From the NCBI GenBank assembly GCA_038093975.1, contig JBBPTG010000098.1, positions 1 to 64,000 of the forward strand: a stretch of DNA of 64,000 nucleotides. Direction: 5' to 3'. The stretch is from Chalciporus piperatus. Taxonomy: Eukaryota; Basidiomycota; Agaricomycetes; Boletales; Boletaceae. The notes under the pieces are model-generated. The model was not told the origin of the DNA. It saw nothing but the letters and a program-made list of their open reading frames with translations, and searched no databases. Numbering within the stretch: the stretch's first letter is position 1; each line of letters opens with the position of its first letter. A program made the translations under genes and the position numbers. Of the stretch, positions 45,353 to 58,387 are shown piece by piece.

Positions 45353-46507
45353 AACCCACTCGACCCGGGAAATGAACCGCGTCAAAATTAGAGACGCTGA
45401 TTCGCATACTCCGGCCACGTCGACGAGGACGCGTCTGTGACCATCCATCCCTGTGACATACCTACTCGTCCGTGACATAATCCTCGGCAACCGCAGCATC
45501 ACGTCACCATCTCACCAGATCTGGAAATCAACTCGAGTTGCCTTTCCCTCGGCACCGGCAACGAGGAAAAAAAATAAAAATGTCACATCAACGATTCGGG
45601 GGATCTCAAGATCAAGGTACCCCAATTTCGCCAATTTAAATTCCCTTCCGTTCGCGGGTTCTTAACCCCAGGGCAAAAATAAATAAAAGAATAACAAAAC
45701 ATCCGTCACGCGCTCACTTCCTCGGCCCGTCGGTCCCTCTCTTGCTACAGTATCCATTCCTCCCTCTGTCCGCATACGCCGGATGTACGTTCATCCATGG
45801 TTTGGCATGGAGACACTGCGACATGTACACCCTCTTTGGGTCGCTCCTTCATACACGCTCGGCCATTGTCCCCCTTCTGGAACTTGCGTGTCACCACCAG
45901 CAACGCCGACAACGCCGACAACGCCCCCAACAACACCATCACCACCACCACCCCCACACAAACAACATCCCGTTGGCTCGCTGCTGGCACAGGCTGTTTC
46001 GATCATCCGTGCCTCGCCGTTGATAGCCTTTCTCATTTTAGGCGGCGCGGACCTCATGCAGGGACGCACGACATTCTCGTTCGCGATCGAAACGAACCTG
46101 GCAATCGCAATATAACCCGATTTGGTGTGACCCGTCTTCGAAGCGGTGCCTTGGAAGCCAACACGAACAATACCGTCGATCACCCTCGATGACTAACGCC
46201 CACTCGAAAAATATCTCCGGATCCACTTCTTTCCCTTCTTCTTTTCTTTCCCACCCCCTCGCCATCTTCTTCCGTCGTCGGCCGTACTTTGTGTGAACAT
46301 TCCTTTTATGGTACCACTTTTCCACCCCCCTTGACAGGTTCGGTACCGAACGTTCACTGTCTTACGTTCGCTTCATCCTCGGAATAATTATCACCATATC
46401 GTCTCCAGTTCGACGGTCCATACGATATAATTTACACCAAATCACCACACACACGCATGTCTAAACCACCGTCAATGTCAACGTCCCATTTTTAATAGTA
46501 AGCACCC
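45353..46507. other. Intergenic between the APSES promoter and the ODC 3' end
   Basis: Overlapping open frames occur on both strands around 45740-46190 in a CAACGC/CACC-rich patch. They carry no recognisable domain and look compositional. Nothing else was seen. Confidence 0.4.
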
Positions 46508-48114
46508 TCAAACACCGTGCTCTTGTCCTTCGGCTGCGAACTTCCGAAGCACATCTCGTATCTCCTCGCCCCCCTTGCTCGTCGTGTAGATCACGTCGCT
46601 CAGTTCAAACCCGTTGAACTGACTCGCAGCGCAGATCGTGTACGCACCCATGTTCCGGAACCCGAGCCAGTCCCCGACCTCCAACCCTACAGGCAGCATC
46701 ACCGACTTGCACACCAAGTCAATCGAGTCACACGTCGGCCCCCACACGCTGCTCAACGCCATTGCCTCCGTGCCAGAAACGTGGAAGGATCCGTTCATGG
46801 ACAACACCTGCGGTTCCACAACTTGATGATCAAACATGATGCAGTTAAAGGCACCATACACCCCGTCGTTGATGTAGTCTGTATTTATAACATCATCAGC
46901 CATCTCCTTTTGTAACACCGGAACAAAATAAATAGATCACGACACTCACACATGACGCTCGGCTCATCCGATTTCGAGACTGTTCCCTCCGAAGAACTCT
47001 CGTTCATCGGCGCCCTCCGGGCAATGACATTGGTAGCGAGGCTGAACGCCCGAGACACATAGTATCTTCCAGGCTCTGCGATAACCTTGATCCCCGTCCG
47101 GTCCGGGAAGTAGTGCTCGATAGCACGGCTCAACACCGTCGCCGCAGTCTCCATCGTCCCATCCTCGAACCCACCCCCAACGTCGAGGAGAGAAAACTTG
47201 TATCCGACCTGAGCGGCCATCTCAAACGCATCCCTTGCGCGTCTGATCGCATCCTCGTAGATACTGGGATCATAGCACCCGCTTCCGACGTGGAAACTGA
47301 CGCCAATAACGTCCAGGTTGAGCTCCCGTGCCTTCTTCAGCAATCCAGGAACCACCTCGAGCGGGGCACCGAACTTGACACCGAATCGACAGATACTCTT
47401 CGAGTCGTCCGCGAGAATACGAACGATGAGCTTCGCGCCAGGGTGGGCACGCGCGATCTTGGAAAGCTCGTCGGCATTGTCAAACGTCATCCTGTCGACG
47501 CCAGCACGAGCGGCGCTCCCGATGAACGATGTCGCCTTGCAAGGGTTCGCGTACAGGATACGGTCAGGGTCAATGCCCAACGCAAGAACCTGCGCGATCT
47601 CCCCGTTGGACGCGCAGTCAAAGCCCGCACCGAGCGCTGCGAGCAACCGCAGCACATAGGGATCCGGGTTACACTTCACGGCTGCGTTCACAACACATTT
47701 CAGTGAGTAACAGAGCACGACCACACGAGCAGATTACAGACCGTAGAATGGCTTGATGTTGGGCATCGCTTGGAGCCATCGCTGGTGTTGACGATAGACC
47801 TCGCTGAGGTCTGCGACGTAGAAGGCCTTTTCGGCATTGATTTTGTTATCGGCGGCCTTGCGGGAGGCGTCCATGATACCGTTTCTAAGATGAACATCGG
47901 GGTGTCCTCGGACGAGGGGCGGGAGGCAATCAAAGATCTTCTCAGCCTCCTGCTCGTCCATAATCGACGAATCAGATTTGAGTGTGTGAATCAAGGCAGG
48001 ATCATCCGATCCATTCCATCCTGGAGTATCACGAAAGCCATCGGAACCTGGGAACACAACGGGAGACAGAAAATCGACGAGAGTCTTTGGAGACAGAATT
48101 TCGACTTGAGACAT
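46508..48114 (-). CDS. SPE1: Ornithine decarboxylase, 491 residues, 3 exons
   Basis: The PLP enzyme that converts ornithine to putrescine, the entry step of polyamine synthesis, in the cytosol. Exons (minus) 48114-47742, 47681-46950 and 46878-46508 keep phase. The PLP lysine lies in FYAVKCNPDPYVLRLLAALG at the first splice junction. Other hallmarks are GAGFDCASNGEI, ILYANPCKATSFIGSAARAG, IGVSFHVGSGCYDP (the His stacking on PLP), LLDVGGGFEDG, IAEPGRYYVSRAFSLATNVI, YYINDGVYGAFNCIMFDH, and WGPTCDSIDLVC with the catalytic Cys of the second subunit. Active enzyme is a dimer with shared sites. Length is slightly above yeast SPE1 (466 residues). The N-terminal about 90 residues are variable. Antizyme-dependent control is expected from the family but not visible here. 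Confidence 0.95.
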
Positions 48115-50161
48115 TGCTGAATGCGGGAAGAAGAAAGAATCTAGAACGTCTATCGTGTCTATAGCAATCCGAAAACCCAGAGAGATGCGATTTTTGAAAA
48201 TTTCGAAAGAGAAATGGAAGAGGTTGAAGAGGTGGAATGTGAGTTTATCCGTTTTGGTAGGCGCGCAGTTTGAGTTTTTGAGGAACCTCGAGTTACCGAA
48301 CCAGAACCCCCCACGGGCTGGGACGGCAAGGAAAGGTTTACTTCAGCAGACAATAGTCCTCGCCTTGAGTAGCGAGGAAGGAGGCAAGAATGGCGTTGAA
48401 AAAGAGTTGAGAAAAAGAGTCTATCGGATGAGTCGACGATGAGCTGTCAAGGAGGTTCGCCTTTGTTGGATGAGAAGACGAGCAAGGGAAAGGGAGAGGG
48501 CTTTAAGACTCACCGCGAATGAAAGACCGCCTGGTAAATAAAGGATAAAGAATGTCAAGTCAGAGATGATCCCAGGTGGGTCCGAGGGTAAAAAAAAACG
48601 GGATGAATCGCTCACTCGAGGGTCAAGAGGCGGAGATCAGTATTTCTTGCCTGATCAGTAATGGTGGCGCTGTAGGGTCTCTGAGGTCGCGGGATGGCAG
48701 TTACACGTCGTATGGCAGAGTATAGCCTAGTAAGACCGACTGGGCCTGGAAGGTCCAGATAGAATGTTTGGATTTGTGAATGCGTAGCAAAGGCGATTGG
48801 GTAGGTAGATCCGAGCAAAAATTTCGGTTTGATCGCATCGATGGTTATGTAAGTAGATGTGTTCCATTCTGGCCCAAGTCACTTGAAAGTTTGAATAGTA
48901 CATGCCCAGCACGAGACATATGACCTTGGATAACCCGCAATAAGGTAAACATGAGGTAGAAACTACCGTAGAATGAGGGCGTCGAAGTCGTATGTACACG
49001 TATAAAACGACATCGCATCGCCTTCGACGCCGCCATCCCTAGGACAGGGTCACAGACCCCCTCGAGAACCGCATTGGTACGCTCAAAGCCAACTCAAAGC
49101 CCTCATACGGCTCGACCTATACATAGATACCCTTCGAGGTCATGTCCGGGCCCTCGAAAGCGCCGTGAGCGTGCGGAACAGCCTCATACCCGAATGGATC
49201 CATCGATCATGCCACCCCTGCGAGTACGCCACTGTCGAGTACTCGAGACACTTCCCCAACAAGCAACTCCGTACCACGTCCTTATTTCCATCCTCGTCCC
49301 TTTCTGAATTCGAATCTGCGTAGCCTCGTTCGCCGCATGTTCCGGTTCGAAGAAACACATGATCCACGCAGCTGATTTTTAATAGATGGGCTTCCTTTTC
49401 CGTGTCCTTGCCTCGTCGTTCCTTCCTTGCCTTCGATCGATCGGACCTATTTACTATCACGTTGGCCTAGTGGTTTTGCTTCTCTATTGTTCTCCCTTGC
49501 CAAACGTGGGCATCGGTGCGTCACATCGTCATTTCCGACATCCCATTACCGTCATAGCAAGCGCGAGAATGGGTGGTTGGAAAGCGTGGGTTATTAACAG
49601 CAACCCACGTCTGAGGGACTTGCCTGCCGTGTCTCCATCATGATTCATCTTCGCCGTGTGGTGCTTGTCCATCATATGTAACCTTAACTCGTCAGTCGCA
49701 AAACATGTTTCAATGGAGCGCCCTGGAAAGGTCCCACTTGTTGCCCTCGCAATCGATCGATCTTCCGAGGTGCGCCCATACGAAACTCGGATCATGCTCG
49801 TTCCCATGTCGCCAATTCATCTCTGCATATAACCCCACCAGCTGATCCACGAACAACCTAGGAAAAGGGCTGGACAACACGATGCATCAGTCTTTGGCAG
49901 TCACACGTATCGGGGGCTGACAAAGAGACTCGTTTGAATGTATACTAGCGTAGGTACATGCAAACGGATGATGTGGGAAACATGTATGAAGGGTGTGTGA
50001 TGACGAGAGAGAGCGGGTGGCAGCGCGAAGCGCTGTCCGGCTCCGGAAAAAGGCCTGGGCTGGAGGTGAGCTGCGATCCCAAAAATGAAGCGTTCGACGA
50101 CGCGCGAAGCAAAGCTCAAGCCCAGGAATTAGGAGGAGAAGGATGGGGGAAGACTTACTGA
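48115..50161. other. Intergenic: ODC upstream region and left flank of the DIRS element
   Basis: The part next to 48115 should hold the ODC promoter and leader. From about 48700 to 50160 I recognise no gene. The left end of the DIRS element probably lies somewhere in 49900-50160, but I found no repeat that fixes it. Confidence 0.4.
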
Positions 50162-51330
50162 TTAACGAACGGGGGGTAGGGTGATTCTGAGGAGTGAGTC
50201 CTGTAGGGCAGGTTGGGCTTGCATGTAGGGTGCTAAGACTTGAGCGTGCCGCCTGAGGTATTTGAGGAAGGCGTCGCTCGCCCATCTTCCTTTCACCTTT
50301 ACTACGTCGAACGGGACGTTGCGCAGGAGGTACTCAAGTGTTGATCCGATACGGATACCGTGACCGTTGAGGGGATTAATGCCGCTCGCTTTCAGAGCGG
50401 AGGCTAGGGTGGAGAGGAATTTGGCTCGGGTCAGGGGTTTGAATGATTTTTTATGCTTATACGCGAATAACGGGCCTTCCGCCGGGGGGGCATTGACGGC
50501 TAAGTGGTTTGCGAACGCCGCTTGGGGATCGGATGGGCCGTCCTGTCTAGCCCAGTTGATATCCTCTCCGCTGAGCGCCGTCTTGGTGCGGGGAAGGTGG
50601 ATGTTGGTTACTTCGATGCCGTTTCGGTCCTTTTCGACTCTGACGTTGGACGGCTTGGCGTGAATTGTTGGATCGAAAGCGTTCAGCGCTTTGATGGTGA
50701 GTTCGCCCACGCGGGCGGTTGCGTAAAAGGCTGTGGTGAGGCAGGCGAAGACGGCCGCGTGCATTGGGTCGGTGAGGGTTAAATTGTTGCGAATCGTGAT
50801 TATGGTGTCTATGGTGTATGGCTCCCGTGGGGGGCGTTTGGGGGGGGCCAGCGAGGCAGCGGCTTTCACGAGGGCGTCTGTCTCAGTCCCGTTGGGCGCC
50901 CACTCGACTCCGTGGATGGTGTGCCAGGCTCGCACCCCATTGATGTAGTTGGTTACTGCAGTTGCCGAGTACTCGCCTGCCAGGGTGGATATGAAAGCAG
51001 CTATTATGGGGGGTTTGGCTGGGGCTCTGTCTCCCTCGGGTATGCCCCTGTTGTCGCAGAAAATGTGGTATGTAAGTAGGCCTGTCCCGTACGTCTCCTT
51101 GGTGCTGTCTGCCCACGCGTGCGAGATCACGTCGTATACCCGGCGAACGTCGTCGCGCGAAAGGCCGTGAGCAGACGGGGAGCGGGGAACAACAGGCGAC
51201 CACAGGCGCAGGCGATCCCTAGCCCTGCAGTGGGGACGCAGGGGGGATGGGTTGATTACCGGCCTCGCGGGTGATGCCTTGTGATTGGTGGTCGCAAGCG
51301 CCGAAGGGCGCCCCGGCTGTTCGTTACTGG
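50162..51330 (-). CDS. Tyrosine recombinase of the DIRS element
   Basis: The frame is open for 608 codons to 51988, but only the part below about 51330 resembles a protein; the rest overlaps RNase H in another frame. The N-terminal core-binding part reads YDVISHAWADSTKETYGTGL, LTYHIFCDNRG and AAFISTLAGEYSATAVTNYI. The catalytic part has the first Arg in FYATARVGELT, TKTALSGEDINWA, the His-x-x-Arg box in NGHGIRIGSTLEYLL, and a probable nucleophile Tyr in FLKYLRRHAQVLAPYMQ. It would join the circular cDNA intermediate to the chromosome. No ATG sits at the domain start, so translation by frameshift or an alternative start is likely. Confidence 0.85.
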
Positions 51331-51977
51331 GTTGGTTGGAGGAAAGGGATGATATCCTCGGGAGCGAGTGGCGCTGGTTCTGAGCGGGAGGTGGATCTGA
51401 CGCTCTCGAGGAAGGGGTGGAGCTCTGGGGGGAGCGGAAGGTGCGGGAGGATGCAATGTGCGGGGGGAAAGATGCCTCTCGATGGGCCGTCAGCTGGGTT
51501 GGAGGCGCTGGGCACGAATTGAGCGGTGACCCGGCGCCTCGGGTTCTGTAAAATAGTGTGCAGGCGTTTGAAGATGGTGTTGACTTGACTGTTTCTGCTG
51601 CGGCCGTTTGCCCATCCTTCAACGACCCCGATGTTGTCTCCGAAAACCTTGAAATGGGGTGGGGAGGCATCTGAGTGTAAGATGTAGCGCACGAGGAGCT
51701 CGAATCCGACTGCCTCGGCCCAACCGATGTCCCGCGAGTCTGTGTTCCAACCGGGGCGAAGCGTCCATGCTGCCCAACGCTTGCCCAGTATGATTCCAAT
51801 CCCGACACCTGAGCTGGCATCGGAGAACGCGTATAGGGGGGGTACTGGGAGCAAGGGATCGATGGGAACGGGGGGAAGAGGTACCAGCGAGAGTGCGGCC
51901 GCCCACCAGGCGATGTCGTCTGGGGTGCCTCGTGGCGGGGTCCTGGGTTTGCGGGGGGAGTCGCCAAAGATGCCAAG
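51324..51977 (-). pseudogene. RNase H part of the DIRS RT-RNase H protein (3' piece, separated by Plavaka)
   Basis: It reads LGIFGDSPRKPRTPPRGTPD, then YAFSDASSGVGIGIILGKRW (first Asp), DIGWAEAVGFELLVRYI (Glu), FKVFGDNIGVVEGWANGRS (Asp) and FVPSASNPADGPSRG (last Asp). These are the four acidic positions of the DIRS-type RNase H, all present. The piece continues in frame the RT piece that ends at 59003. It is cut off from the rest of its gene by the transposon at 51980-59002. It ends at a stop at 51324 and overlaps the recombinase frame. Confidence 0.82.
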
Positions 51978-51998
51978 CACATCTGCAAAAAGTTCAGT

Positions 51999-52074
51999 GG
52001 CTACATAGTACTATGTAGCCTCTGTAGACCTGGTATACCTGATAGCCTTCTCGCCTCTATGTAGTACTACATAG
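51999..52074. repeat. Subterminal palindromes, left end of Plavaka
   Basis: A perfect 22-bp palindrome (51999-52020, arm GGCTACATAGT) is followed by a perfect 18-bp palindrome (52057-52074, arm CTATGTAGT). Both are built from CTACATAG and its complement. Further GTAGTCA words follow to about 52200. Confidence 0.8.
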
Positions 52075-52335
52075 CCAGTATAAACTCATGACCAACTATA
52101 GTAGTCAATCCCAAATTTGGGCCCAACAATGGTAGTCAGTCGTAAACTCAAGGTAGTCAATGGTAGTCAATGACGGACTCAAGGCAGACAATGATAGTCA
52201 ATCACCACAAATTATGCTATTGCAGAGCAAGTGCAACAACGTAGCAATAATCTAATGCCTCTCTAATAACACCAAGACGAAAATCTTACCCAAGACCAAC
52301 ACAGCCGCTGCATCCAAGTCCTCGCCAGCGGGTCA

Positions 52336-54840
52336 CTACTCCGAGTCCCCCGTGTCCGTGTCCTGTTCGTTCCCCTGCTCGAACCCTTCTTCCTCGATGT
52401 CATCATCCTCCTTCTCGATCTCTTCTTCCTCAATCATTTCTTCCTCCTCGGTCCCCTCTTCCTCGCGCTCATCATCCTCTTCCTCAATCTCCTCTTTCTC
52501 GCTCTCGTCATCCTCTTTTTCGACCTCCTCTTTCTCGCTCTCATCCTCCTCTTTCTCGCTCCCGTCATCTTCCTCCTCGGTCCCCTCCTTCTCGCTCTCG
52601 TCATCTTCCTCCTCGGTCATATCTTCTTCTTCCATCTCCTCGTCCTCTTCTTGTTCGAACTCCTCGATTGCACCTTGAATAATACTGTCCGGAAGAGCAG
52701 ACTTCTTGACGGGCTTGACTACAGATATCCCAGCATGCGCCCTACAACAAATCAGATGTTGGGGTTGGGCTCCGAAGGTGCCACTTACCTTCCGTTGTCG
52801 TATATTTGCTGCATGATCGTTGGCAGTACACCAACATCACGAGTCTTCTTGTCGAAGTAATCGAGTGTCTCGAGATGACATTTGTAGTTGCCAGAGTAGA
52901 TTTCTTCTTTGAAGGAGATTTTCTTGTGTGTTCCAGTTGTCCACTCGTCAATAGCACATTCGAACTAGAGAATATTAGTAGATGTTCGCGGATGCCCAAC
53001 GAGACTCACCGCCGTGAGCGCGAGCGCATATGCCACGTGAGGGAAGGGCTGATAATAATCAGCCCACTTGATACCCTCAGCTGTCTTGCCTTTGAACAAG
53101 ACTTCGTTGATCACTTGTTGAACGCCTTTGTTCCTGTAGATCCCCTCGCGCTTCGGACGGAATTTCTTGTGATGAGGCGGTAATAGTTAGTTGGCTTGTA
53201 AATGGTGGCATGATGTTACTTACACGGTAGATGAATGCCGAATTTTTCTTGAGCTCGGTAACGAGGTTTCGGTTGTTCGTTTTCGCAGTGGTGCTTGCTC
53301 CCATTTCAAAACCAAATGTAGACACAATAATCGACCGTGCTTTCGTTTTAAACTGCGAGCGGAGGTGTGTTGCGCGTGCCATAATCTAACCGCGGCTTAA
53401 TACCTCTCGAAGTAATGATAGGCTCACATACCAGCTTTATGACATTCGGATCACTTGTAGTAATTAATGACTTGTGGTGCTGGCAGGCGAGATCCCAAGC
53501 ACCCTTTGCCCATAGAAGTATGTCCTGCTCCGAAGGAAATGGGGTCTCTGTCAGTAACATGGCATGAAACAACTCAATGGCCGTATCAAGGACTCGACGT
53601 GTCGGCAAATCGTAATCTCCTGCCTTTGCCTTGGTGCGCTGCTTCTTGTCGCTTCTAGCCGCTGGGGCACTGCCAGTGGCAGGGACTTGGTGACTCAGAA
53701 CGGCGGGCTTAGATGATGGCACTGACGGCGGATTACCGGTGGTGAGCTCAGTCGTGATAGCCTGGCGGCCCTCTCGTTTGCCCCCCACCTGCTTTCCCCC
53801 ATCGGTAACCGTCGGCTTCACCATTGATTCGTCATCGTCACTTTCTATGGCCCGTCGAACCCGTTTTCGTGGCAGCGGGGGATCATATTCTTCGCCGTAT
53901 TCGTTTGACGGACCACGGGTACTATTGTTAGTCCTAATATGTATTTGTTGTCAGCATATCACGATGACCGTGCTGTCGGTGTGGCGACATACCTTTTGGT
54001 CTGTTTCGCGCGCGCGCGCGCAGTAGTACTGATTGATTGGAGAGTACTAGATGTTAATGCTCAATTTAATCATTTAATACTATGTCAACTTACGTGTCTT
54101 TATCTTTCGGAAAGGGGATGGGTTCACGGTCGCGTACTCTCTTTAGGTTGTGTCCGCCGGCCGTTTGGGTAGAAGCCTGAGCAGTAGCTGAGAGAATGTC
54201 CTTCTTGATGGAGTGGGCAGGCTCGAGAATACGAACACGTGGCGGGAGTCGGTTGAGCTAGTAAATTATATGAGAATTGATACACGCAGGCAGGCAAGTA
54301 ATATACTTACATTTGTATTCACGGAGGGCTTGCCTGCGACTTGGGGGATCTTGCCGTGGCGCACAACCAGCGTAGCCGCACAATCAGCTTGACCGGTTTT
54401 TGTGCCAAGTCCTCCGGCTGGGTGAGACGAAAACTAAAGGATTAACAAGTGAACAGTTAAATTTTTAAATGGCTAGATAAGCTGAGAACTTACCGCTTCA
54501 TCATTCAATGCAGGGACTTGAACATCAACGTCCCCGGTTGTCTGACCGCGTTTCGCCTTGGGCGCCGCCGGATCGTGTTGAGCAGCCTGGCTGGCTTGGA
54601 CCCGTTTGCGTGACCGTTCCTCACGCTTTTTCGCTTTTGCGGTGGCTTCCTGTTGTCGAGAAACCTTCTCCTGAGAGAGATCCTCTGTGAAATAATCAAT
54701 TAAAGACAAATTACGAATATTCGGGTTTAATACTCACCATTCATCGCTTGAACTTTACTACTGGGTCGACGAACGCGGCCACTGGGAGCACGAGTGCGCT
54801 CAGCACTGCGGGGCTGGACAGCATCTGAAACTTTAGGCAT
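52336..54840 (-). CDS. DUF6532-type protein carried by the Plavaka element, with an acidic repetitive tail
   Basis: A multi-exon gene starting MPKVSDAVQPRSAERTRAPS, followed by a basic, coiled-coil-like stretch (SRQQEATAKAKKREERSRKR) and a basic/acidic segment with PLPRKRVRRAIESDDD. The DUF6532-like domain begins around 53610: LDTAIELFHAMLLTETPFPS, EQDILLWAKGAWDLACQHH, then GFEMGASTTAKTNNRNLVTE, LKKNSAFIYR, YQPFPHVAYALALTAFECAI and DEWTTGTHKKISF. The final exon is an acidic repeat of about 100 residues (units such as EEEDDESEKE) ending at TAG 52336-52338. DUF6532 proteins are frequent passengers or partners of Plavaka elements; their role is unknown. Introns are short; I did not fix every junction. 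Confidence 0.7.
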
Positions 54841-55362
54841 GGCGTGAAAATAGAATAGGGCTTCGAAGCAAGAGGATTAGGGTGAAAATCAATGAAGTCT
54901 AGTTCAAGTTGTGAGTCGAAGAAAGCACTGGCAGAACGAGGAATGAAAAATCCAGACAGGGCGCTCCCTTAAATACCTCGACAGAGAGCGGCGAGACGCA
55001 TAGTCGGGAGTTGTCGGGAGTTGTCGGAAGACAGCCAAGCAAGGCTGTGCCAGTTTTTTCACAATGCAACTGTTGCAAGCGGTGGTAAGTTAGTAGGGGA
55101 CAAGATCTTGAACAATTGATTATCACGGCTGAAATCGTGATGAGGGAAGCGATGATGAGGGAAGCGAGTAGGAAAAAAAAAAAAAAAAACGAACGATTCT
55201 AACATCCAATGGAGGGCCCAGGGCTGACGTGGACAACGGACAACGATAGGGTCCATGCCGGATTCAATAGACCGTTGTTCTGATTGGGCTTAGAAGTGGG
55301 CTGGGCTGGAACCTTAGACTCGGAGCGTGTTTGAATCAGAACGAAGTGCACCTACTCGTATT

Positions 55363-58300
55363 ATGCCTCTCCAGACTACCCACCATCAGCAACATTCATG
55401 CAGCTACTGCGGAAAATCTTTTCCAACAGCCGGGAGTGTTCGCCGACATGTTGCACATTCACGTCCGTGCCACCAACGGTGGGAGGCACAGGTTACGCAC
55501 GCACATCATCGCCCTGTTCAAAACGGGGACACGCACAGTATGGACGACCAGGAAAACATTGACGACTTACCCAATCAGCACACCGGCCTTCCAATGGTCC
55601 TCGTACACGACGACGACGACGGGATGATAATAGACTCGGAGGAGAGCGCTCCCGTTCCGAGTACCTCCGACGAGTGTCCACAACATGTCAACTCCAATTC
55701 CTTTCCGCGTTTTGCACAAGAGTTTACCATTGCTCCTGTGGCTGACATTCTCGGCACTGATCAAACTGCCTTTGAACATATGAAAGCACTCCAGGAAGCC
55801 TCGGGAGGCGGTTCCTATGCCCCATTTGCCGATCACGAGGAATGGGAGCTTGCTCAATGGCTCCTCAAGAACGTGAACCAACGGGCAACCAATGAGTTTC
55901 TAAAGTTACCAATTGTTAGTACTCGGTTCTGAATTTATTTGAGCAAATACTCACTTACCCAACAGACGCGAAACCGAACGCGCCCGAGCTACCAAAGCAA
56001 CTATACCTTCTTGAAACATATAGACAAACTTCCTATAGGGCCCGAATGGTCATGCCATCTTGTCCGGGTTCACGGGGACCTTGAGCCGACAGAAAGTGTT
56101 CCAGAGGACTCGGATGAAGAGCTTGATGCAGAGGATCTTGAGCTCTGGGCTCGTGACCCTGTGGCCTGTGTCAGGGAGTTGATTGGAAATCCTGCTTTCA
56201 ATGGGCATATGGCATACGCACCTGAGAAGGTCTACGTCGATTGTCAAGGACAGACTCGTTGTTATGACGAAATGTGGACGGGCGATTGGTGGTGGCAAAC
56301 CCAAGTGAGTTGAATTGGTTTCGCACAGTTGATACATACCTGACGAGTGCCAAAGGAGCGCACGCCGGCAGGCGCAACCATAGCGCCCGTTATCCTGGCT
56401 TCAGATAAGACAGAATTGTCTCGTTTTAAAGGCGACAAGACTGCGTGGCCGGTTTATCTCACTATTGGCAACCTGTCAAAAGAAATTCGTCGTGAGCCTT
56501 CCCGCCATGGATCTGTACTGTTGGGATACTTGCCTGTGTCGAAAATGGCATCGTTTGAAGATAATTCAATCGCTGGCTACCGCTTGTTTCACTATTGCAT
56601 GAGACAACTCCTTCGGCCTTTGGTGGACGCTGGTAACAACGGCGTGGAGATGGTTTGTGCGGATGGCTGTATCCGCCGTGTCTTCCCAATCCTTGCTGCT
56701 TTTATTGGGGATCACCCCGAACAATGTCTTGTGGCTTGCTGTACCGAGAACCGCTGTCCCAAGTGCCTTGTGCGTGCAAACCAGCGAGGCGAAAACCGGC
56801 AATTTCCACAACGCAACCAAACAGACACCAAACATACACTTCACGCTCAAGCCACTGAGCAGTACCCACCAGCATTCGTCGCCGAAGGCCTTCGCCCTGT
56901 TTTCTCGCCCTTCTGGGCAGACCTTCCCTATACCGACATCTTCATATGCATCTCCTCCGACATCCTGCACCAGCTTCATCAAGGACTCGTCAAGGACCAC
57001 CTTAAAAAATGGTGCTCTGCCATCGCTGGTTGGAAGTGCTTCGATGCGCGGTTTCGTGCTATGCCCATCTTTCCTGGGCTTCGACATTTCAAGGATGGCA
57101 TCTCCAAGGTTAAACAATGGACTGCCACTGACCACAAACAGCTCGAGCGGGTTTTTGTCGGCGCTCTCGTCGGCACCACAACAGAACCTCGTGTCATCCA
57201 TGCCGCTCGTGGCCTAGTCGACTTTATCTACCTTGCACAGTATCAGTCTCACACGGACGCCACTCTGGATGCTTTGCAGCAAGCCCTTGACAAATTCCAT
57301 AGCACTAAGGATGTTTTCATCGAGCTAGGTCATCGCGAACACTTCAACCTTCCAAAGCTTCACTCGCTCGTACACTACATCGACACCATCAAGAACCTCG
57401 GCTCTCTAGACGGTCTCAACACCGAGAACTCCGAGCGCCTACATATCGACTTTGCCAAGAAAGCTTACGCGGCAACTAACCGGCAGGACTACACTATCCA
57501 GATGGCCAAGTGGCTCCAGCGACAAGAAGCGGTCATGTGGTTTAATCGATTTCTCACTTGGTGTCATGGTATCCACTCCACATTTCCCGCCTATGATTCA
57601 GAATTAGACGAGGACGAGGACGACACAGCCACACCTAGCCCCACAGCGACAAGTTTGCCCTACCGCATCTCGCGGCGCCCTCCGTTTCCAATGAAAACCG
57701 TGCAGCATCTGGAACAAGATCATGGCGCAGTCTGCTTCATTAACGCATTACAAGCCTTTCTTCGCAATCTACCCTCGGCAAACCAATTCTTCGAGCCCAA
57801 CGCGAATGACCATTTTGATGTCTTCAGCAATGTGGTCGTCCAGTTGTCACCAATTGAACATAGATCGGACAACAACTTGGCGAGGATTCGTGCTCATCCC
57901 AAGCGCTCGAATGGCATCCGCAAGCCCCCTACTTTAGCTAGATTTGACACGGTTCTTGTCGTGGATGACGAGGTCTCACGGCGACAAGGTGGACTCCACG
58001 GTATGTAACCCTACTCTGCTCCTGCATATACTGAACATGTTTGCAGGCCTTCGTGTTGCTGAAGTTCGCGTTATCTTCAAGCTTCCGCCCCACCTTGGTG
58101 ACTATCCTCACCCTCTGGTATATATTCATTGGTTTAAGCCACTCCACATGTTCGACAACACGGTCAACATGTTTCGCGTTAGTCGCTCGACAAGGCAACG
58201 GCTACCAAATGCAGCGGTTGTTCCGGTTACTCACATTCTTCAGCATTGCCATCTGATCCCCAAGTTTACGAGTGGGTCTGTCAGTCCACAATGGATAAAC

Positions 58301-58387
58301 GGCCGTTCGTTGGCTGTCGCGGAGCATTTTTACCTCAACAGGTACATTGACTTCCGTATTTTCGAACAATACAGGGTTCATATGTAA
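55363..58387 (+). CDS. Plavaka transposase, 958 residues, 4 exons
   Basis: Exons 55363-55914, 55966-56304, 56356-58000 and 58047-58387 keep phase. An N-terminal zinc-finger-like module, CSYCGKSFPTAGSVRRHVAH, is followed by acidic linker. Then come the family core motifs: YAPFADHEEWELAQWLLKNV, ELIGNPAFNGHMAYAPEKVY, YDEMWTGDWWWQTQ, PAGATIAPVILASDKTELSR, GDKTAWPVYLTIGNLSKEIR, MVCADGCIRRVFPILAAFIG, DHPEQCLVACCTENRCPKCL, FPGLRHFKDG and NTENSERLHIDFAKKAY. These are typical of Plavaka, a fungal branch of the CMC DDE transposases. It would bind the element ends and catalyse cut-and-paste transposition in the nucleus. No stop or frameshift was seen. The ATG at 55363 gives the zinc finger at the expected N-terminal position. 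Confidence 0.92.

Noticed and set aside
45742..46192. Several overlapping frames of 90-130 codons on both strands
   Set aside because: They overlap one another in a CA/GC-repetitive patch, have no domain and no plausible splice structure.
51332..51988. N-terminal 200 residues of the tyrosine recombinase
   Set aside because: The frame is open, but the same DNA encodes the clear RNase H domain in another frame; the recombinase reading there is low-complexity.
54005..54022. Alternating CGCGCG tract as a Z-DNA or regulatory element
   Set aside because: It lies within an exon of the DUF6532 gene (reading ARARETDQK), which explains it as coding sequence.
55363..58387. KDZ transposase
   Set aside because: KDZ genes are common here, but the motifs (EEWELA, WTGDWWW, CADG.IRRVFP, DHPEQCLVACC), the short target duplication and the DUF6532 partner fit Plavaka instead.
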